From: Mycolicibacterium porcinum
Lineage (GTDB): Bacteria > Actinomycetota > Actinomycetes > Mycobacteriales > Mycobacteriaceae
Assembly: GCA_002086835.1 (NCBI GenBank)
Contig: MVIG01000011.1
Coordinates: 1-64,000 of the forward strand
Length of the DNA stretch: 64,000 nucleotides
Reading direction: 5' to 3'
Positions 47,681-56,049 of the stretch are shown in pieces. The notes beneath the pieces are model-generated. The model did no database searches and was not told where the DNA came from. It saw only the letters and a program-made list of their open reading frames with translations. The position numbers and the translations under genes are program-made. How positions within the stretch are numbered: the stretch's first letter is position 1; each line of letters begins with the position of its first letter.

Positions 47681-48738
47681 GCGCTCCCCCTGGCCGCCGA
47701 GACTCTCGCCGCTTCACGCAAATCGCCGCGCGGTGCCACCCCCGCGCGCAGGCCCGCGACCTTCATCGCGATGTGGTCGGCGATGGTGATCGGTTCGTAG
47801 CCGGGCGCACCGTCTGCGCGGGCTCCGGGCAGAGGTTCGACCACGGCATCGTGGTTGCCGTCGAAGAAGAATGCTGCCGAACGACGCCGCTGGATGCGGC
47901 CGTCGCGTATCGGCGGGTCGACCCGGTGGACCGTCGACATCCAGCTGTCATTGGTCCACCGCGCCATCGCGTCACCCAGATTGATCAACAACGCGCCGTC
48001 CGCGGGCGCGACGTCGTGCCAGATTCCGTCGCGTCCCAGAACCTGCAGACCCGGAACCTGGTCTGCCCACAGCACGGTGAGGATGCCGAAGTCGGAATGG
48101 GCACCCATCCCGGTGAGCTCACCGCTGATCTCGATGTCGCCCTCGGGCAGCGCGAAGTTGTTCATCTTCAGCACCTCGATCGAATGGTCGGTCATCGAGT
48201 CGAAGTAACCGGGTTCCAGGCCGAGCGCATCGGTGAACGCCCGCATCATGATTCGAGCCAAGCGTTGCGCCGCGGCGAAATACCGTTCGACACCTGCCCG
48301 AAAGCCTGGCACCCCGACGGGCCAGTTGTTGTGAGCGTAGCCGTTTTCCGGCAAGCCCAGCCCCGGGAACCAGGACGCTTCGGTACCCACTGTGAAGGCC
48401 TCGTAGTAGTCCTTCATCTCATTCGCATTCGCTATTCCCAAGCTCATGCTCAGTGATTCGCTCTTGGGTGGGGAGTAGCCGCGATTCGCGGCCGGCTCAC
48501 GGCGATACTCGCACTTGTCCCCCAGTGGGAGCGCGAAAAACTCGTCGAGCGCGGCAGCAAGCCCGTCCAGCACATGCCCGTCGATACCGTGGCCGACGAT
48601 CTGCATGAATCCGGGTTCACGGCAGGCCGCGTCGAGTTCGCGCGCCACCCGGGCGCAGTCGACGTCGGATCGTGCGTCACCGCCACGCACATACGGCGCG
48701 ACGTCGATCACCGGAACATCGAACACCGGAGTGCTCAT
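47677..48738 (-). CDS. Isopenicillin-N-synthase-like Fe(II) dioxygenase 1
   Basis: A 353-residue nonheme-iron oxygenase with the DIOX_N segment (VIDVAPYV, then GFMQIVGHGID) and a jelly-roll core. The facial triad is visible: His214 and Asp216 (GAHSDFG) and His271 (STVHRV). The RxS 2-oxoglutarate site is RRS at 285-287. It therefore probably uses 2-oxoglutarate. Fungal thymine-7-hydroxylase is in the same superfamily, which fits a heterocycle substrate given the deaminase and importer neighbours, but this is inference. Confidence 0.82.
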   Translation of the reverse strand: MSTPVFDVPVIDVAPYVRGGDARSDVDCARVARELDAACREPGFMQIVGHGIDGHVLDGLAAALDEFFALPLGDKCEYRREPAANRGYSPPKSESLSMSLGIANANEMKDYYEAFTVGTEASWFPGLGLPENGYAHNNWPVGVPGFRAGVERYFAAAQRLARIMMRAFTDALGLEPGYFDSMTDHSIEVLKMNNFALPEGDIEISGELTGMGAHSDFGILTVLWADQVPGLQVLGRDGIWHDVAPADGALLINLGDAMARWTNDSWMSTVHRVDPPIRDGRIQRRRSAAFFFDGNHDAVVEPLPGARADGAPGYEPITIADHIAMKVAGLRAGVAPRGDLREAARVSAARGSA

Positions 48739-48785
48739 TTACGAATTCTCCCTTCGGTATTGCCATCTGCGCTTCGCGCACGTGC

Positions 48786-49673
48786 TCACCGGTTCCGCCG
48801 CCCGGACTCGTGCCAACTACCGACAACCGCCAGCGTGACGACGCGCATGGCGCCGAAGACGAGCACCCCGAACAGCGATGCGAGCACGATCGCGGCAATG
48901 AGGTCGTCGGACTGCAGCCGGCCGCGATAAACGTCGAGCAGCGTGCCGATGCCGGCCTGCCCCTTGGCGAAGAACATGTCACCGATGATCGCTCCGACCA
49001 CGACGAGCCCGGCGGCCGTGGTGACGCCCGTCAGGATGGACGGAAGGGCCGATCGCAGCTCAAGTTTGACCAGTCTGTCCCATCGCGATGCGCCCGACAG
49101 GGTGAACAACTCCTGCATTCCGCGGTCCACCGAGCGGAGGCCGAAATGTGTGTTCGTGATGATCGGGAACACCGCGATCAACACACAGACCAGAGTGCGG
49201 GCCGCCATGCCGTAGCCGAACCACAGCCCGATCAGCGGCACGATGGCCAGGATCGGAATCACCTGGATCACCACCGCATACGGATAGATGGTGCGTTCGA
49301 TCCATCGAGCTTGGCTCATCAGCACCCCGGTGCCGACACCGACCACCACGGCGACCAGGAAACCGACCAGAGTCACCTGCGCCGTCACCGACAGCGCAGC
49401 GAGCATCGGGCGCAGGTGGCTCCAATCCATGAGCGAGTTGCGCAGCACGTCGGCGGGCGGTGGCAGCAGAAACCGTCGTTGTGGTGGCAGCACCCAATAA
49501 CTGACCGCCGACCACAACCCCAGCGCGATGCCCAGCGACAGCAGCGGGTATCCCACCACGCCCGCAAAGTGGCCGGCACGTGTACCATCGCGCCGGACTG
49601 TTGTTGTGGCCGAAGCCTGTTCGTTCAATCCGCGCCTCGACACCGACCCGACTGCCATACCCGCCGCCGTCAT
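48786..49673 (-). CDS. ABC importer permease (NitT/TauT/SsuC type)
   Basis: A 295-residue integral membrane protein with about six helices and the cytoplasmic EAA-like loop LSGASRWDRLVKLELRSALPSILTG that contacts the ATPase. It belongs to the SsuC/TauC/ThiX group that imports sulfonates, nitrate or pyrimidine precursors. The ATG at 49673 overlaps the ATPase stop by ATGA and is preferred to a GTG nine bases upstream. The 47 bp between it and dioxygenase 1 hold only a ribosome binding site. Confidence 0.88.
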   Translation of the reverse strand: MTAAGMAVGSVSRRGLNEQASATTTVRRDGTRAGHFAGVVGYPLLSLGIALGLWSAVSYWVLPPQRRFLLPPPADVLRNSLMDWSHLRPMLAALSVTAQVTLVGFLVAVVVGVGTGVLMSQARWIERTIYPYAVVIQVIPILAIVPLIGLWFGYGMAARTLVCVLIAVFPIITNTHFGLRSVDRGMQELFTLSGASRWDRLVKLELRSALPSILTGVTTAAGLVVVGAIIGDMFFAKGQAGIGTLLDVYRGRLQSDDLIAAIVLASLFGVLVFGAMRVVTLAVVGSWHESGRRNR

Positions 49674-50452
49674 GACATGCACCCGTGCAGGGTCGCCGAA
49701 ACCTCAGCGACGTAGTCGGTGAACCTGGCGTCGAAACGAAGATCCGGAGTGCGCGGATAGGGGAAATCCACGTCCGCGATGCGGGCGATGCGGCCGGGCC
49801 GAGGTGTCATCACTACCACGCGATTGGCCAGGTACACCGCTTCCGAAACCGAATGAGTGACCAACATGGCGGTGAAGCCACGTTCGGTGTAGAGCCGCTG
49901 CAACTCGACTTGCATGTCCAACCGGGTCATCTCGTCGAGCGCACCGAACGGCTCGTCGAGCAGCATCACTTCTGGAGAAAGCGTCAGAGCGCGCGCCAAC
50001 GACGCCCGCATCTTCATGCCACCGGAGAGGGCATTCGGCAGCTGGTCGGCGAACTGCTCCAATCCCACGGCGGAAATCGCCTCGGCCGCACGCTGTTTGG
50101 TCTGCGCCCTACTCATTCCGTCGAGTTCGGCACACAGCTCGACGTTTGCCCGCACCGTACGCCACGGCAACAGCGTGGGCTCCTGGAAGATGAAACCCAC
50201 CGAGTCGGTGTCCAGGGCGACCGAACCGGCCGTGGGCCGCTCAAGACCGGCCGCCATCCGCAAGAGGGTCGACTTGCCACAACCCGACGGTCCGACCACT
50301 GCGACGAAATCGCCCTTCGCGACCCCGAGGTCGACGTGTTCGACCGCCACCGTGCCGCTCGCATAGGACTTCACGACGTCGTCGAACACGATGCGGACGT
50401 CTTTGGTCAGCCGGTGCGCGTTCGCATCGCGCGTGCGATCGGCCAGGTCCAT
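49670..50452 (-). CDS. ABC importer ATPase (NitT/TauT/SsuB type)
   Basis: A 260-residue ABC ATPase energising the adjacent permease: Walker A GPSGCGKST, Q-loop FIFQEPTLLPW, signature LSGGMKMRASLARAL, Walker B VMLLDEPFGALDE and H-loop VTHSVSEAV. It is the first gene of the leftward operon, with GGAGGG just before the ATG. It is divergent from the gene for the presumed substrate-binding lipoprotein. Confidence 0.92.
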   Translation of the reverse strand: MDLADRTRDANAHRLTKDVRIVFDDVVKSYASGTVAVEHVDLGVAKGDFVAVVGPSGCGKSTLLRMAAGLERPTAGSVALDTDSVGFIFQEPTLLPWRTVRANVELCAELDGMSRAQTKQRAAEAISAVGLEQFADQLPNALSGGMKMRASLARALTLSPEVMLLDEPFGALDEMTRLDMQVELQRLYTERGFTAMLVTHSVSEAVYLANRVVVMTPRPGRIARIADVDFPYPRTPDLRFDARFTDYVAEVSATLHGCMS

Positions 50453-50728
50453 GGGCCCTCCAAACGTCTCGGTACATGCAACAGCGTTTCACTGTCGCGA
50501 TTCAGCATCGATTACATGTATGACGTGGCGATTGCCTTTGGTTACAGGAAGGTAAGCAACTTCTCCAAACCAACCTGTTTCCAGGTCAATTCGAATCCCG
50601 ATCGGCTGTCTGACGACAGGTAACACGAACGTAATAGATGAAAGGACTGCATGTAATCACCGCCTGGGAATCTGGCCCGCACATCGTCGCCGCATCCCAG
50701 ACCGCTCAACTGGTCAGCTAGGAGAACC
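50453..50728. promoter_or_regulatory. 276-bp divergent control region of the ABC/dioxygenase module
   Basis: This is the longest gap in the window and noticeably less GC-rich than its surroundings. It holds three related octamers: TACATGCA (50473-50480), the perfect palindrome TACATGTA (50513-50520) and TGCATGTA (50648-50655). Two of them share the extended CATGTAATC core when oriented alike. FCD-type GntR proteins bind short palindromes of this kind, so the operon-encoded GntR is the natural candidate. Exact -35/-10 elements were not resolved. AGGAG precedes the lipoprotein GTG. Confidence 0.55.
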
Positions 50729-51940
50729 GTGCAGAACCCCCATCCCTCGCAGTCCCCCGGGTCCTCAATCTCATTGCCTCGCAGGCTCTGCACGGCCGTC
50801 GTCGCCGCCACTGCCCTGCTCGTGTCGGCCTGCGCGTACGGAGCACCAGAAGCCGACCAGGCCACATCACTCGAATCTGCACCCGAGAACCAGAGCCTGG
50901 CCGACGTGTGCCCCAACGACGTCGGGATTCAACTGCAGTGGCAGCCGCAGTCCGATATGGGCGCGCTGTTCGCCATGCTCGGATCCGGGTATCACGTCGA
51001 CACCTCTGCCAAATCGGTCACCGGTCCCCTGGTCGCGGGCGGCAAGGACACCGGCGTGAAACTCACGTTGAAGTCGGGTGGCCCCGCGATCGGATTCCAG
51101 TCGGTCACCTCACAGCTCTACGTGGACGACTCGTCGATGCTCGGTGTCGTGCACGGCGATCAACTGATCGCGGCCGCCGCCAAACAGCCGGTGGTTGGCG
51201 TGACACCGCTGTTGAAGTACAGCCCGGCGATTCTCATGTGGGATCCGAACAGCCATCCGGATTGGCGGACCGTCACCGACATCGGCAAGTCCGACGCCAC
51301 GGTCGTGGTGTCGAAGGACCAGATCTTCCCGCAGTGGATGGTGGGCAAAGGCCTGCTGAAAGCCGATCAGATCGACACGAATTACGACGGCGCTCCGTCG
51401 CGGTTCGTCGGCGACCCGCAGATCGCTCAGCAGGGCTTCGCCAACTCCGAGCCCTTCACCTATCGACACGACACCCCGGCGTGGAACAAACCGGTGTCCT
51501 ACGGACTGATAAAGGACGCAGGCTACGACATCTACGCATCCAACATGGTGGTGCGGGCGGACAAGGTGGACCAGCTGACACCATGCCTGAAGAAGCTGGT
51601 ACCGATCATCCAGCGAGCCGGCGTCGAATACGCCGCCTCCCCCGGACGGGTCAACGACATGATCGTCGCCATCGTCGAGCAGGACAGTACATACTCGCCG
51701 TACACGAAGGCCGAGGCCGACTACAGCGCCACGTTGCTCTCACAGGAGGGCCTGTTCGCCAACGAGGATCGCGGTTCACTGGCCGGCTCGTTCGGGGTCT
51801 ATGACGAGACTCGGACCCAGCGCAATCTCGACGACCTTCGTACGGTGCTGGCAGAGACCGGCAACCGGGTGCCGCCTGCAATGACGAACGAGCAACTGTT
51901 CACCAACCGATTTGTCGACCCGTCCGTCAAGATCTCCTGA
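50729..51940 (+). CDS. ABC substrate-binding lipoprotein (NMT1/THI5-like)
   Basis: A 403-residue lipoprotein whose signal segment (about 20-35) ends in the lipobox VSAC, followed by a type II periplasmic-binding fold of the NMT1/THI5/SsuA group (VGIQLQWQPQSDMGALFAMLGSGYH, then GFQSVTSQLYVDDSSMLGVVHGDQ and VVSKDQIFPQWMVGKGL). Relatives bind pyrimidine precursors, riboflavin or sulfonates. It supplies ligand to the divergent permease/ATPase. It starts with GTG behind AGGAG. Confidence 0.87.
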   Translation: MQNPHPSQSPGSSISLPRRLCTAVVAATALLVSACAYGAPEADQATSLESAPENQSLADVCPNDVGIQLQWQPQSDMGALFAMLGSGYHVDTSAKSVTGPLVAGGKDTGVKLTLKSGGPAIGFQSVTSQLYVDDSSMLGVVHGDQLIAAAAKQPVVGVTPLLKYSPAILMWDPNSHPDWRTVTDIGKSDATVVVSKDQIFPQWMVGKGLLKADQIDTNYDGAPSRFVGDPQIAQQGFANSEPFTYRHDTPAWNKPVSYGLIKDAGYDIYASNMVVRADKVDQLTPCLKKLVPIIQRAGVEYAASPGRVNDMIVAIVEQDSTYSPYTKAEADYSATLLSQEGLFANEDRGSLAGSFGVYDETRTQRNLDDLRTVLAETGNRVPPAMTNEQLFTNRFVDPSVKIS

Positions 51941-51968
51941 CCCTGCCGATCGATTCGAAAGAGCAAGC

Positions 51969-52937
51969 ATGACCTACGACCTGACCGAACTGAACCGCGA
52001 ACGCCGGATGGGCGACCAGGGCACCGAACGCGACCGCGAGGTACGCCGTATCTCGTTGGCCGGACTGGATTCACGCCGGTCCCAGGTGGCCGACGAGCTC
52101 TGGTCGGCCGCAACCGATATCGGCTTCTTCCAGATCGTCGACCACGGCATCGACATCGACGCCGTGCGACGCGTGTTCGATGCGGCGGAAGCCTTCTTCG
52201 CGCTGCCGGCGGAGGTGAAGGCACTCCGGCCCAAGCGGTTCAACTCGGGGTGGGAGAGCCTGACTCAGATCCGGCCCTCAGTCGGCACCCCCGACCAGAA
52301 AGAGTCCTATCAGATCACCCTCTCGGACATGGACGGCCTGTGGCCGACCGAGGACGAGTTGGCCGGATTTCGGGCCACCATGCTTGATTTCGAGCATCGG
52401 TGCTGGACACTGGCGATGGACCTGCTGTCGTTGTTCGCCGACAAGCTGGGTTTCGACAGTGACTTCTTCACCCGGGCACACGATCCCGCGTCCGCTACCT
52501 ACCAGAGCACGCTGCGGTTGTTGCACTACTTCGCACTACCCGCCGATGCCGACCTGACCGGAATGTGGCGAGCGGGAGCACATACCGACTTCGACTGCCT
52601 CACCTTGCTGTTCCAGCGCAACGGGCAGGGCGGATTGCAGGTGTGCCCCGGCAAGGAGCGAGAAGCACAGCAATGGACGTCGATCGAGCCCTCCGACGAG
52701 GCGATCACATGCAACATCGGCGACATGCTGATGCGGTGGAGCGACGATCTGTTGCCGTCGAACTTTCACCGGGTGCGAAGCCCGAGGCCCGATGAGCACC
52801 GCGGGGCGCGCTACAGCATCGCCTTCTTCGCGCAAGCCAACAGCGAGACCATCATCTCGGGACCCCGCCGCAAGTATCCGGACATCACCGCGAAGGAGTA
52901 TCTGCAGCAACGTATCTCCGCGAATTTCGCGGGCTGA
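51969..52937 (+). CDS. Isopenicillin-N-synthase-like Fe(II) dioxygenase 2
   Basis: A 322-residue nonheme-iron oxygenase: DIOX_N region (DIGFFQIVDHGIDIDAVRRVF), iron ligands His205/Asp207 (GAHTDFD) and His267 (NFHRV), and RYS at 281-283 for 2-oxoglutarate. It differs substantially from dioxygenase 1 and is cotranscribed with the binding protein, 28 bp downstream. Two such oxygenases in one module imply two sequential or alternative oxidations. Its stop is one base from the convergent deaminase stop. Confidence 0.82.
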   Translation: MTYDLTELNRERRMGDQGTERDREVRRISLAGLDSRRSQVADELWSAATDIGFFQIVDHGIDIDAVRRVFDAAEAFFALPAEVKALRPKRFNSGWESLTQIRPSVGTPDQKESYQITLSDMDGLWPTEDELAGFRATMLDFEHRCWTLAMDLLSLFADKLGFDSDFFTRAHDPASATYQSTLRLLHYFALPADADLTGMWRAGAHTDFDCLTLLFQRNGQGGLQVCPGKEREAQQWTSIEPSDEAITCNIGDMLMRWSDDLLPSNFHRVRSPRPDEHRGARYSIAFFAQANSETIISGPRRKYPDITAKEYLQQRISANFAG

Positions 52938-52938
52938 T

Positions 52939-54294
52939 TCACTCGGCTCGTCGACGCAGTACCTGGGCCGCGTGCCGGGCGTCGCGTGCCAAGTCGGTGA
53001 CGTCGGCGGTCTGCAACTGGCCGTCGACGACCACCGGCTCACCTCCCACCAGCAAAAGACGTACCGGTGCGGGAGGTCCGAACACCAATGCGCACAACGG
53101 ATCATCGATGTCGGCGTGGCCGAGCCCGTCGAGCCGCCATAGCGCGATGTCGGCCACCTTGCCGACCTCCAGGGACCCCAGCTCTTGAGCACGGCCCAGG
53201 CAACGGGCGCCGCCGATCGTGGCCATCTGCAGCACCTGCCGAGCGGTCAGGGCGCGGGGCCCGCGCCGAAACCTCGCCGCCAGCATCGCCTCCCGCAGTT
53301 CGGTGGCCAGCCCGCCGTTCTCGTTCGACGCGACCCCGTCGACACCAAGGCCCACCGGAACCCCTGCGGTCAGGAGTTCGGGGATCGCTGCGATACCCGA
53401 GCCCAGCCGCCCGTTGGAACTCGGGCAGTGCGCCACTCCCGTCGATGTGGCGGCGAGCTTGGCGATATCACCGGCGTCCAAGTGGACGCAGTGCGCCAGC
53501 CACACATCGTCACCCAGCCACCCGAGCGACTCGACGTAATCGACCGGCCGCATTCCGAAGTGCTGCCGGCAGTAGTCGTCCTCGTCAGCGGTCTCCGCCA
53601 GGTGGGTATGCAGCCGCACCCCGAGTTCACGGGCAAGAAGGGCGGACTGCCGCATCAGTTCCCCGGTCACCGAGAACGGTGAGCACGGCGCCAATGCGAT
53701 CCGCAACATCGAACCGAAACCGGGGTCGTGGTATCTGCTGACCGCGTCCTGACAGGACCCCAGAATGGTGTCGATGTCCTCCACCACGTGATCGGGCGGC
53801 AGACCGCCCGACGACGCACCGAGGTCCATGGAGCCCCGGGTGGGGTGAAACCGGAGACCGACGCGCTGTGCCGCAGCTATTTCAGCGCCCAGCATGTCTC
53901 CCCCGGCGCGCGGAAACACGTAGTGGTGGTCCATCGTCGTCGTGCAGCCGGTCAGTGCCAGCATGCCGAGCGCCGCGCTGGCTGCAGCGAACTCGAGCTC
54001 GGCGTCCAGCCCGCCCCACACGGGGTACAGCTCGGTCAGCCACTCGAACAGCGTGCCGTCCTGGGCATAACCGCGGGTGATCCACTGGTAGAGGTGGTGA
54101 TGGGTGTTGACCAGACCCGGCGTTGCCAGGCACCCGGCCGCAGCGACGGTTTCGGCACCAGGAAGTTCGGGCGCCGCGCCCTCGCCGACCGCGGTGATGA
54201 TTCCGTTCTCGACGACGATGTGGCCGTCTCGATACTCGCGCTCGGCGGCATCGACCGTCGCGATGGCGGCTCCCTCGATGACCAGCGCCGGCAT
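52939..54294 (-). CDS. 8-oxoguanine deaminase-like amidohydrolase
   Basis: A 451-residue amidohydrolase of the TRZ/ATZ group. The metal site NTHHHLYQ (His65, His67) is followed by RGYAQDGTLFEWLTELYPVW, HTHLAETADEDDY, WLAHCVHLD and VGLGVDGVASNE. This matches the 8-oxoguanine deaminase/hydroxydechloroatrazine-hydrolase-like clade. It would convert 8-oxoguanine, or a related aminopurine, to urate, feeding uricase encoded 3 bp upstream. It is the last gene of the purine operon. Confidence 0.83.
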   Translation of the reverse strand: MPALVIEGAAIATVDAAEREYRDGHIVVENGIITAVGEGAAPELPGAETVAAAGCLATPGLVNTHHHLYQWITRGYAQDGTLFEWLTELYPVWGGLDAELEFAAASAALGMLALTGCTTTMDHHYVFPRAGGDMLGAEIAAAQRVGLRFHPTRGSMDLGASSGGLPPDHVVEDIDTILGSCQDAVSRYHDPGFGSMLRIALAPCSPFSVTGELMRQSALLARELGVRLHTHLAETADEDDYCRQHFGMRPVDYVESLGWLGDDVWLAHCVHLDAGDIAKLAATSTGVAHCPSSNGRLGSGIAAIPELLTAGVPVGLGVDGVASNENGGLATELREAMLAARFRRGPRALTARQVLQMATIGGARCLGRAQELGSLEVGKVADIALWRLDGLGHADIDDPLCALVFGPPAPVRLLLVGGEPVVVDGQLQTADVTDLARDARHAAQVLRRRAE

Positions 54295-54297
54295 CCG

Positions 54298-55200
54298 TCA
54301 GCCCAACCAGCCCTGCTGCAGGTCCCATGCGGGTCCGGCCGGCGCCGCGTCGTCGCGGGTGACGGTGGCCTGGATCAGGCCGTAGGGACGGTCGTCGGCG
54401 TTGAACACCTCGTTGTTGTTCTCCAGGCCGAACGGCGCCAGGTCATACACGAAATGATGCTTGTTGGGCGCCGACAACCGGACCTCGGTGAGCACCGGAT
54501 AGTTTTCGAGAACCGCTTTGCCCATCTCGTAGAGCGTCTGCTGCAAAGCCTTCGAATGCACCACGGCGAACTGCTTCACCAACAGCGCCTTGACGCCCAC
54601 GTACACCTCGTTCCACGGAATTCCCGTGGTGGCGGTGAACCGCCACTGCGCCACCAGCGAGGTGGCCATCACCCGGTCGTGGGTGGGTTCGAGCAGCGTG
54701 TACTCGTCGGTGAGGAAGCCGGCGAACTCCGAGCCCGTGGACTTGAGCAGCACGAGATCCTTCAGTCCACCGATCACCCACTCGCCCGCGCCGTCCACCG
54801 TGACGGCGGCGGTGCGCACCTCCTGCCCGCTGCGCACCCAGGTGTGGTCGTGTTCCGCACCGTCGACAACCGCACGCTCCCATGCGTATTCGTCGATCTC
54901 GATGCGCGCCGCCTGTACCGGGACGACGTCGGCGACGAAGTGCCGGGCCAACGCCAGACCGTACTCCTCGATCGCGGTCAGTCCCTTTTCTTTGGCGTAC
55001 GCGTACGCCGTTTGTTTCTGGGTGTCGGTGGGCAGCACGGCGGACTGGTCACCGATGAGGTGGGCGTCGCTGAAATCGCCTCGCAAACAGGTAGATACGT
55101 TGACATCGTAAATCTCGTGACGCGGAGAATCGCGGTAGATTCGCACCACCCGGTTCTCGGCCTTGCCGTACTGGTGTTTGCCCAGAATGATGTCGGACAC
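54298..55200 (-). CDS. Urate oxidase (uricase)
   Basis: Cofactor-free oxidase converting urate and O2 to 5-hydroxyisourate and H2O2, 300 residues in two T-fold halves. Catalytic features are present: Lys13 region (KHQYGKAENRV), the Thr in LPTDTQK (58-60) and the NKHHF motif near residues 246-250. The GTG at 55200 is preceded by GAGGGAG 8 bases upstream, overlapping the end of the HIU hydrolase gene. A longer upstream frame is rejected because it overlaps that gene completely. Confidence 0.95.
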   Translation of the reverse strand: MSDIILGKHQYGKAENRVVRIYRDSPRHEIYDVNVSTCLRGDFSDAHLIGDQSAVLPTDTQKQTAYAYAKEKGLTAIEEYGLALARHFVADVVPVQAARIEIDEYAWERAVVDGAEHDHTWVRSGQEVRTAAVTVDGAGEWVIGGLKDLVLLKSTGSEFAGFLTDEYTLLEPTHDRVMATSLVAQWRFTATTGIPWNEVYVGVKALLVKQFAVVHSKALQQTLYEMGKAVLENYPVLTEVRLSAPNKHHFVYDLAPFGLENNNEVFNADDRPYGLIQATVTRDDAAPAGPAWDLQQGWLG

Positions 55201-55204
55201 GTGT

Positions 55205-55537
55205 TCAACTCCCTCGGTACGTCGAATAGGCGTAAGGCGACAGCAGCAAGGGCACGTGGTATCTGGTTGTGTTGTCGCCGGTTTCGGATACCTCGAAGGC
55301 AATGACGACCTCGGGGTAGAACGCCGTGAGCCCCTTCTGCGCGAAATACCCCGCCGTGTCGAAACGCAATCGGTACAACCCTGCCATCTCGCCCGCAAAG
55401 AGCTTGCCGACCCTCCCGTCGGCGTCGGTGTTCGCTTCGGCGAGCACGACCCCGGCGGCATCGGCCAGCGACACCGGCACCCCCGCGGCCGGACGCCCGC
55501 TGACCGCATCCAGCACATGGGTGCTGACGTGCGTCAT
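55205..55537 (-). CDS. 5-hydroxyisourate hydrolase
   Basis: Transthyretin-related hydrolase opening 5-hydroxyisourate to OHCU, 110 residues. It shows STHVLDAVSGRPAAGVPV at the N-terminus with the active-site His, a conserved Arg-containing strand and the diagnostic C-terminal YRGS tetrapeptide. The start overlaps the OHCU decarboxylase stop by ATGA. Confidence 0.95.
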   Translation of the reverse strand: MTHVSTHVLDAVSGRPAAGVPVSLADAAGVVLAEANTDADGRVGKLFAGEMAGLYRLRFDTAGYFAQKGLTAFYPEVVIAFEVSETGDNTTRYHVPLLLSPYAYSTYRGS

Positions 55538-56049
55538 CGCCCCTCCTCACGTTCGGCCAGCAATCGCTGCAACCGCAATCTGTTTATCTTCGCGAGTTCG
55601 TTGCGCATGACCCGCCGCTCAGTCTCCGGATCGTTGTCCAGCCGCTCGGTGAGAATATCCAGCAGCTCGCCGGCCGATCGTCCGCTGGCGCACACCAGAT
55701 ACACGTAACCGAACCTGTCTTCGTAATCATGGTTTTTCGCGGCGAGTTCGGCACGCACCTCATCACCGGCGGTCGTCATGCCGGCCTGCTCTCGTGCCGA
55801 CGATGCGTTGTCCACTCGTCCGCCGATGCGCGGATGACCGTCCAGGGCCGCGTCGATCTCGGTGTCGGGCAACTCGGCGAGGACCCGGTCGGCACGGTCC
55901 AGCAGCGCCTCGCTGTCCCGGAACGGCCCACCTGCCAGTACCCGGCGGGCCCAGATCGGCGACGAACACACCTCGAACAGCATGTGCATGCGCTGCCGTT
56001 CGGACAGCCGGTTGAACTCCGCCAGTCCGATTGCGGTCGGATTGGGCAT
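55534..56049 (-). CDS. OHCU decarboxylase (UraD), catalytically intact
   Basis: Decarboxylates 2-oxo-4-hydroxy-4-carboxy-5-ureidoimidazoline to S-allantoin. The 171 residues hold the catalytic His72 in DGHPRIG, Glu87-Gln88 in SSAREQAG and the FGYVYLVCASGRSA segment, as in active UraD. The ATG at 56049 overlaps the permease-fusion stop by one base (TAATG). A second, degenerate UraD domain is encoded just upstream. Confidence 0.92.
   Translation of the reverse strand: MPNPTAIGLAEFNRLSERQRMHMLFEVCSSPIWARRVLAGGPFRDSEALLDRADRVLAELPDTEIDAALDGHPRIGGRVDNASSAREQAGMTTAGDEVRAELAAKNHDYEDRFGYVYLVCASGRSAGELLDILTERLDNDPETERRVMRNELAKINRLRLQRLLAEREEGR

Noticed and set aside
50567..50580. AAACCAACCTGTTT in the divergent ABC region as a further site for the lipid-operon TetR
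   Set aside because: It shares 12 bases with the ltp1 operator but lacks the outer ATAC/GTAT half-site ends. A link between the lipid TetR and the heterocycle module has no other support.
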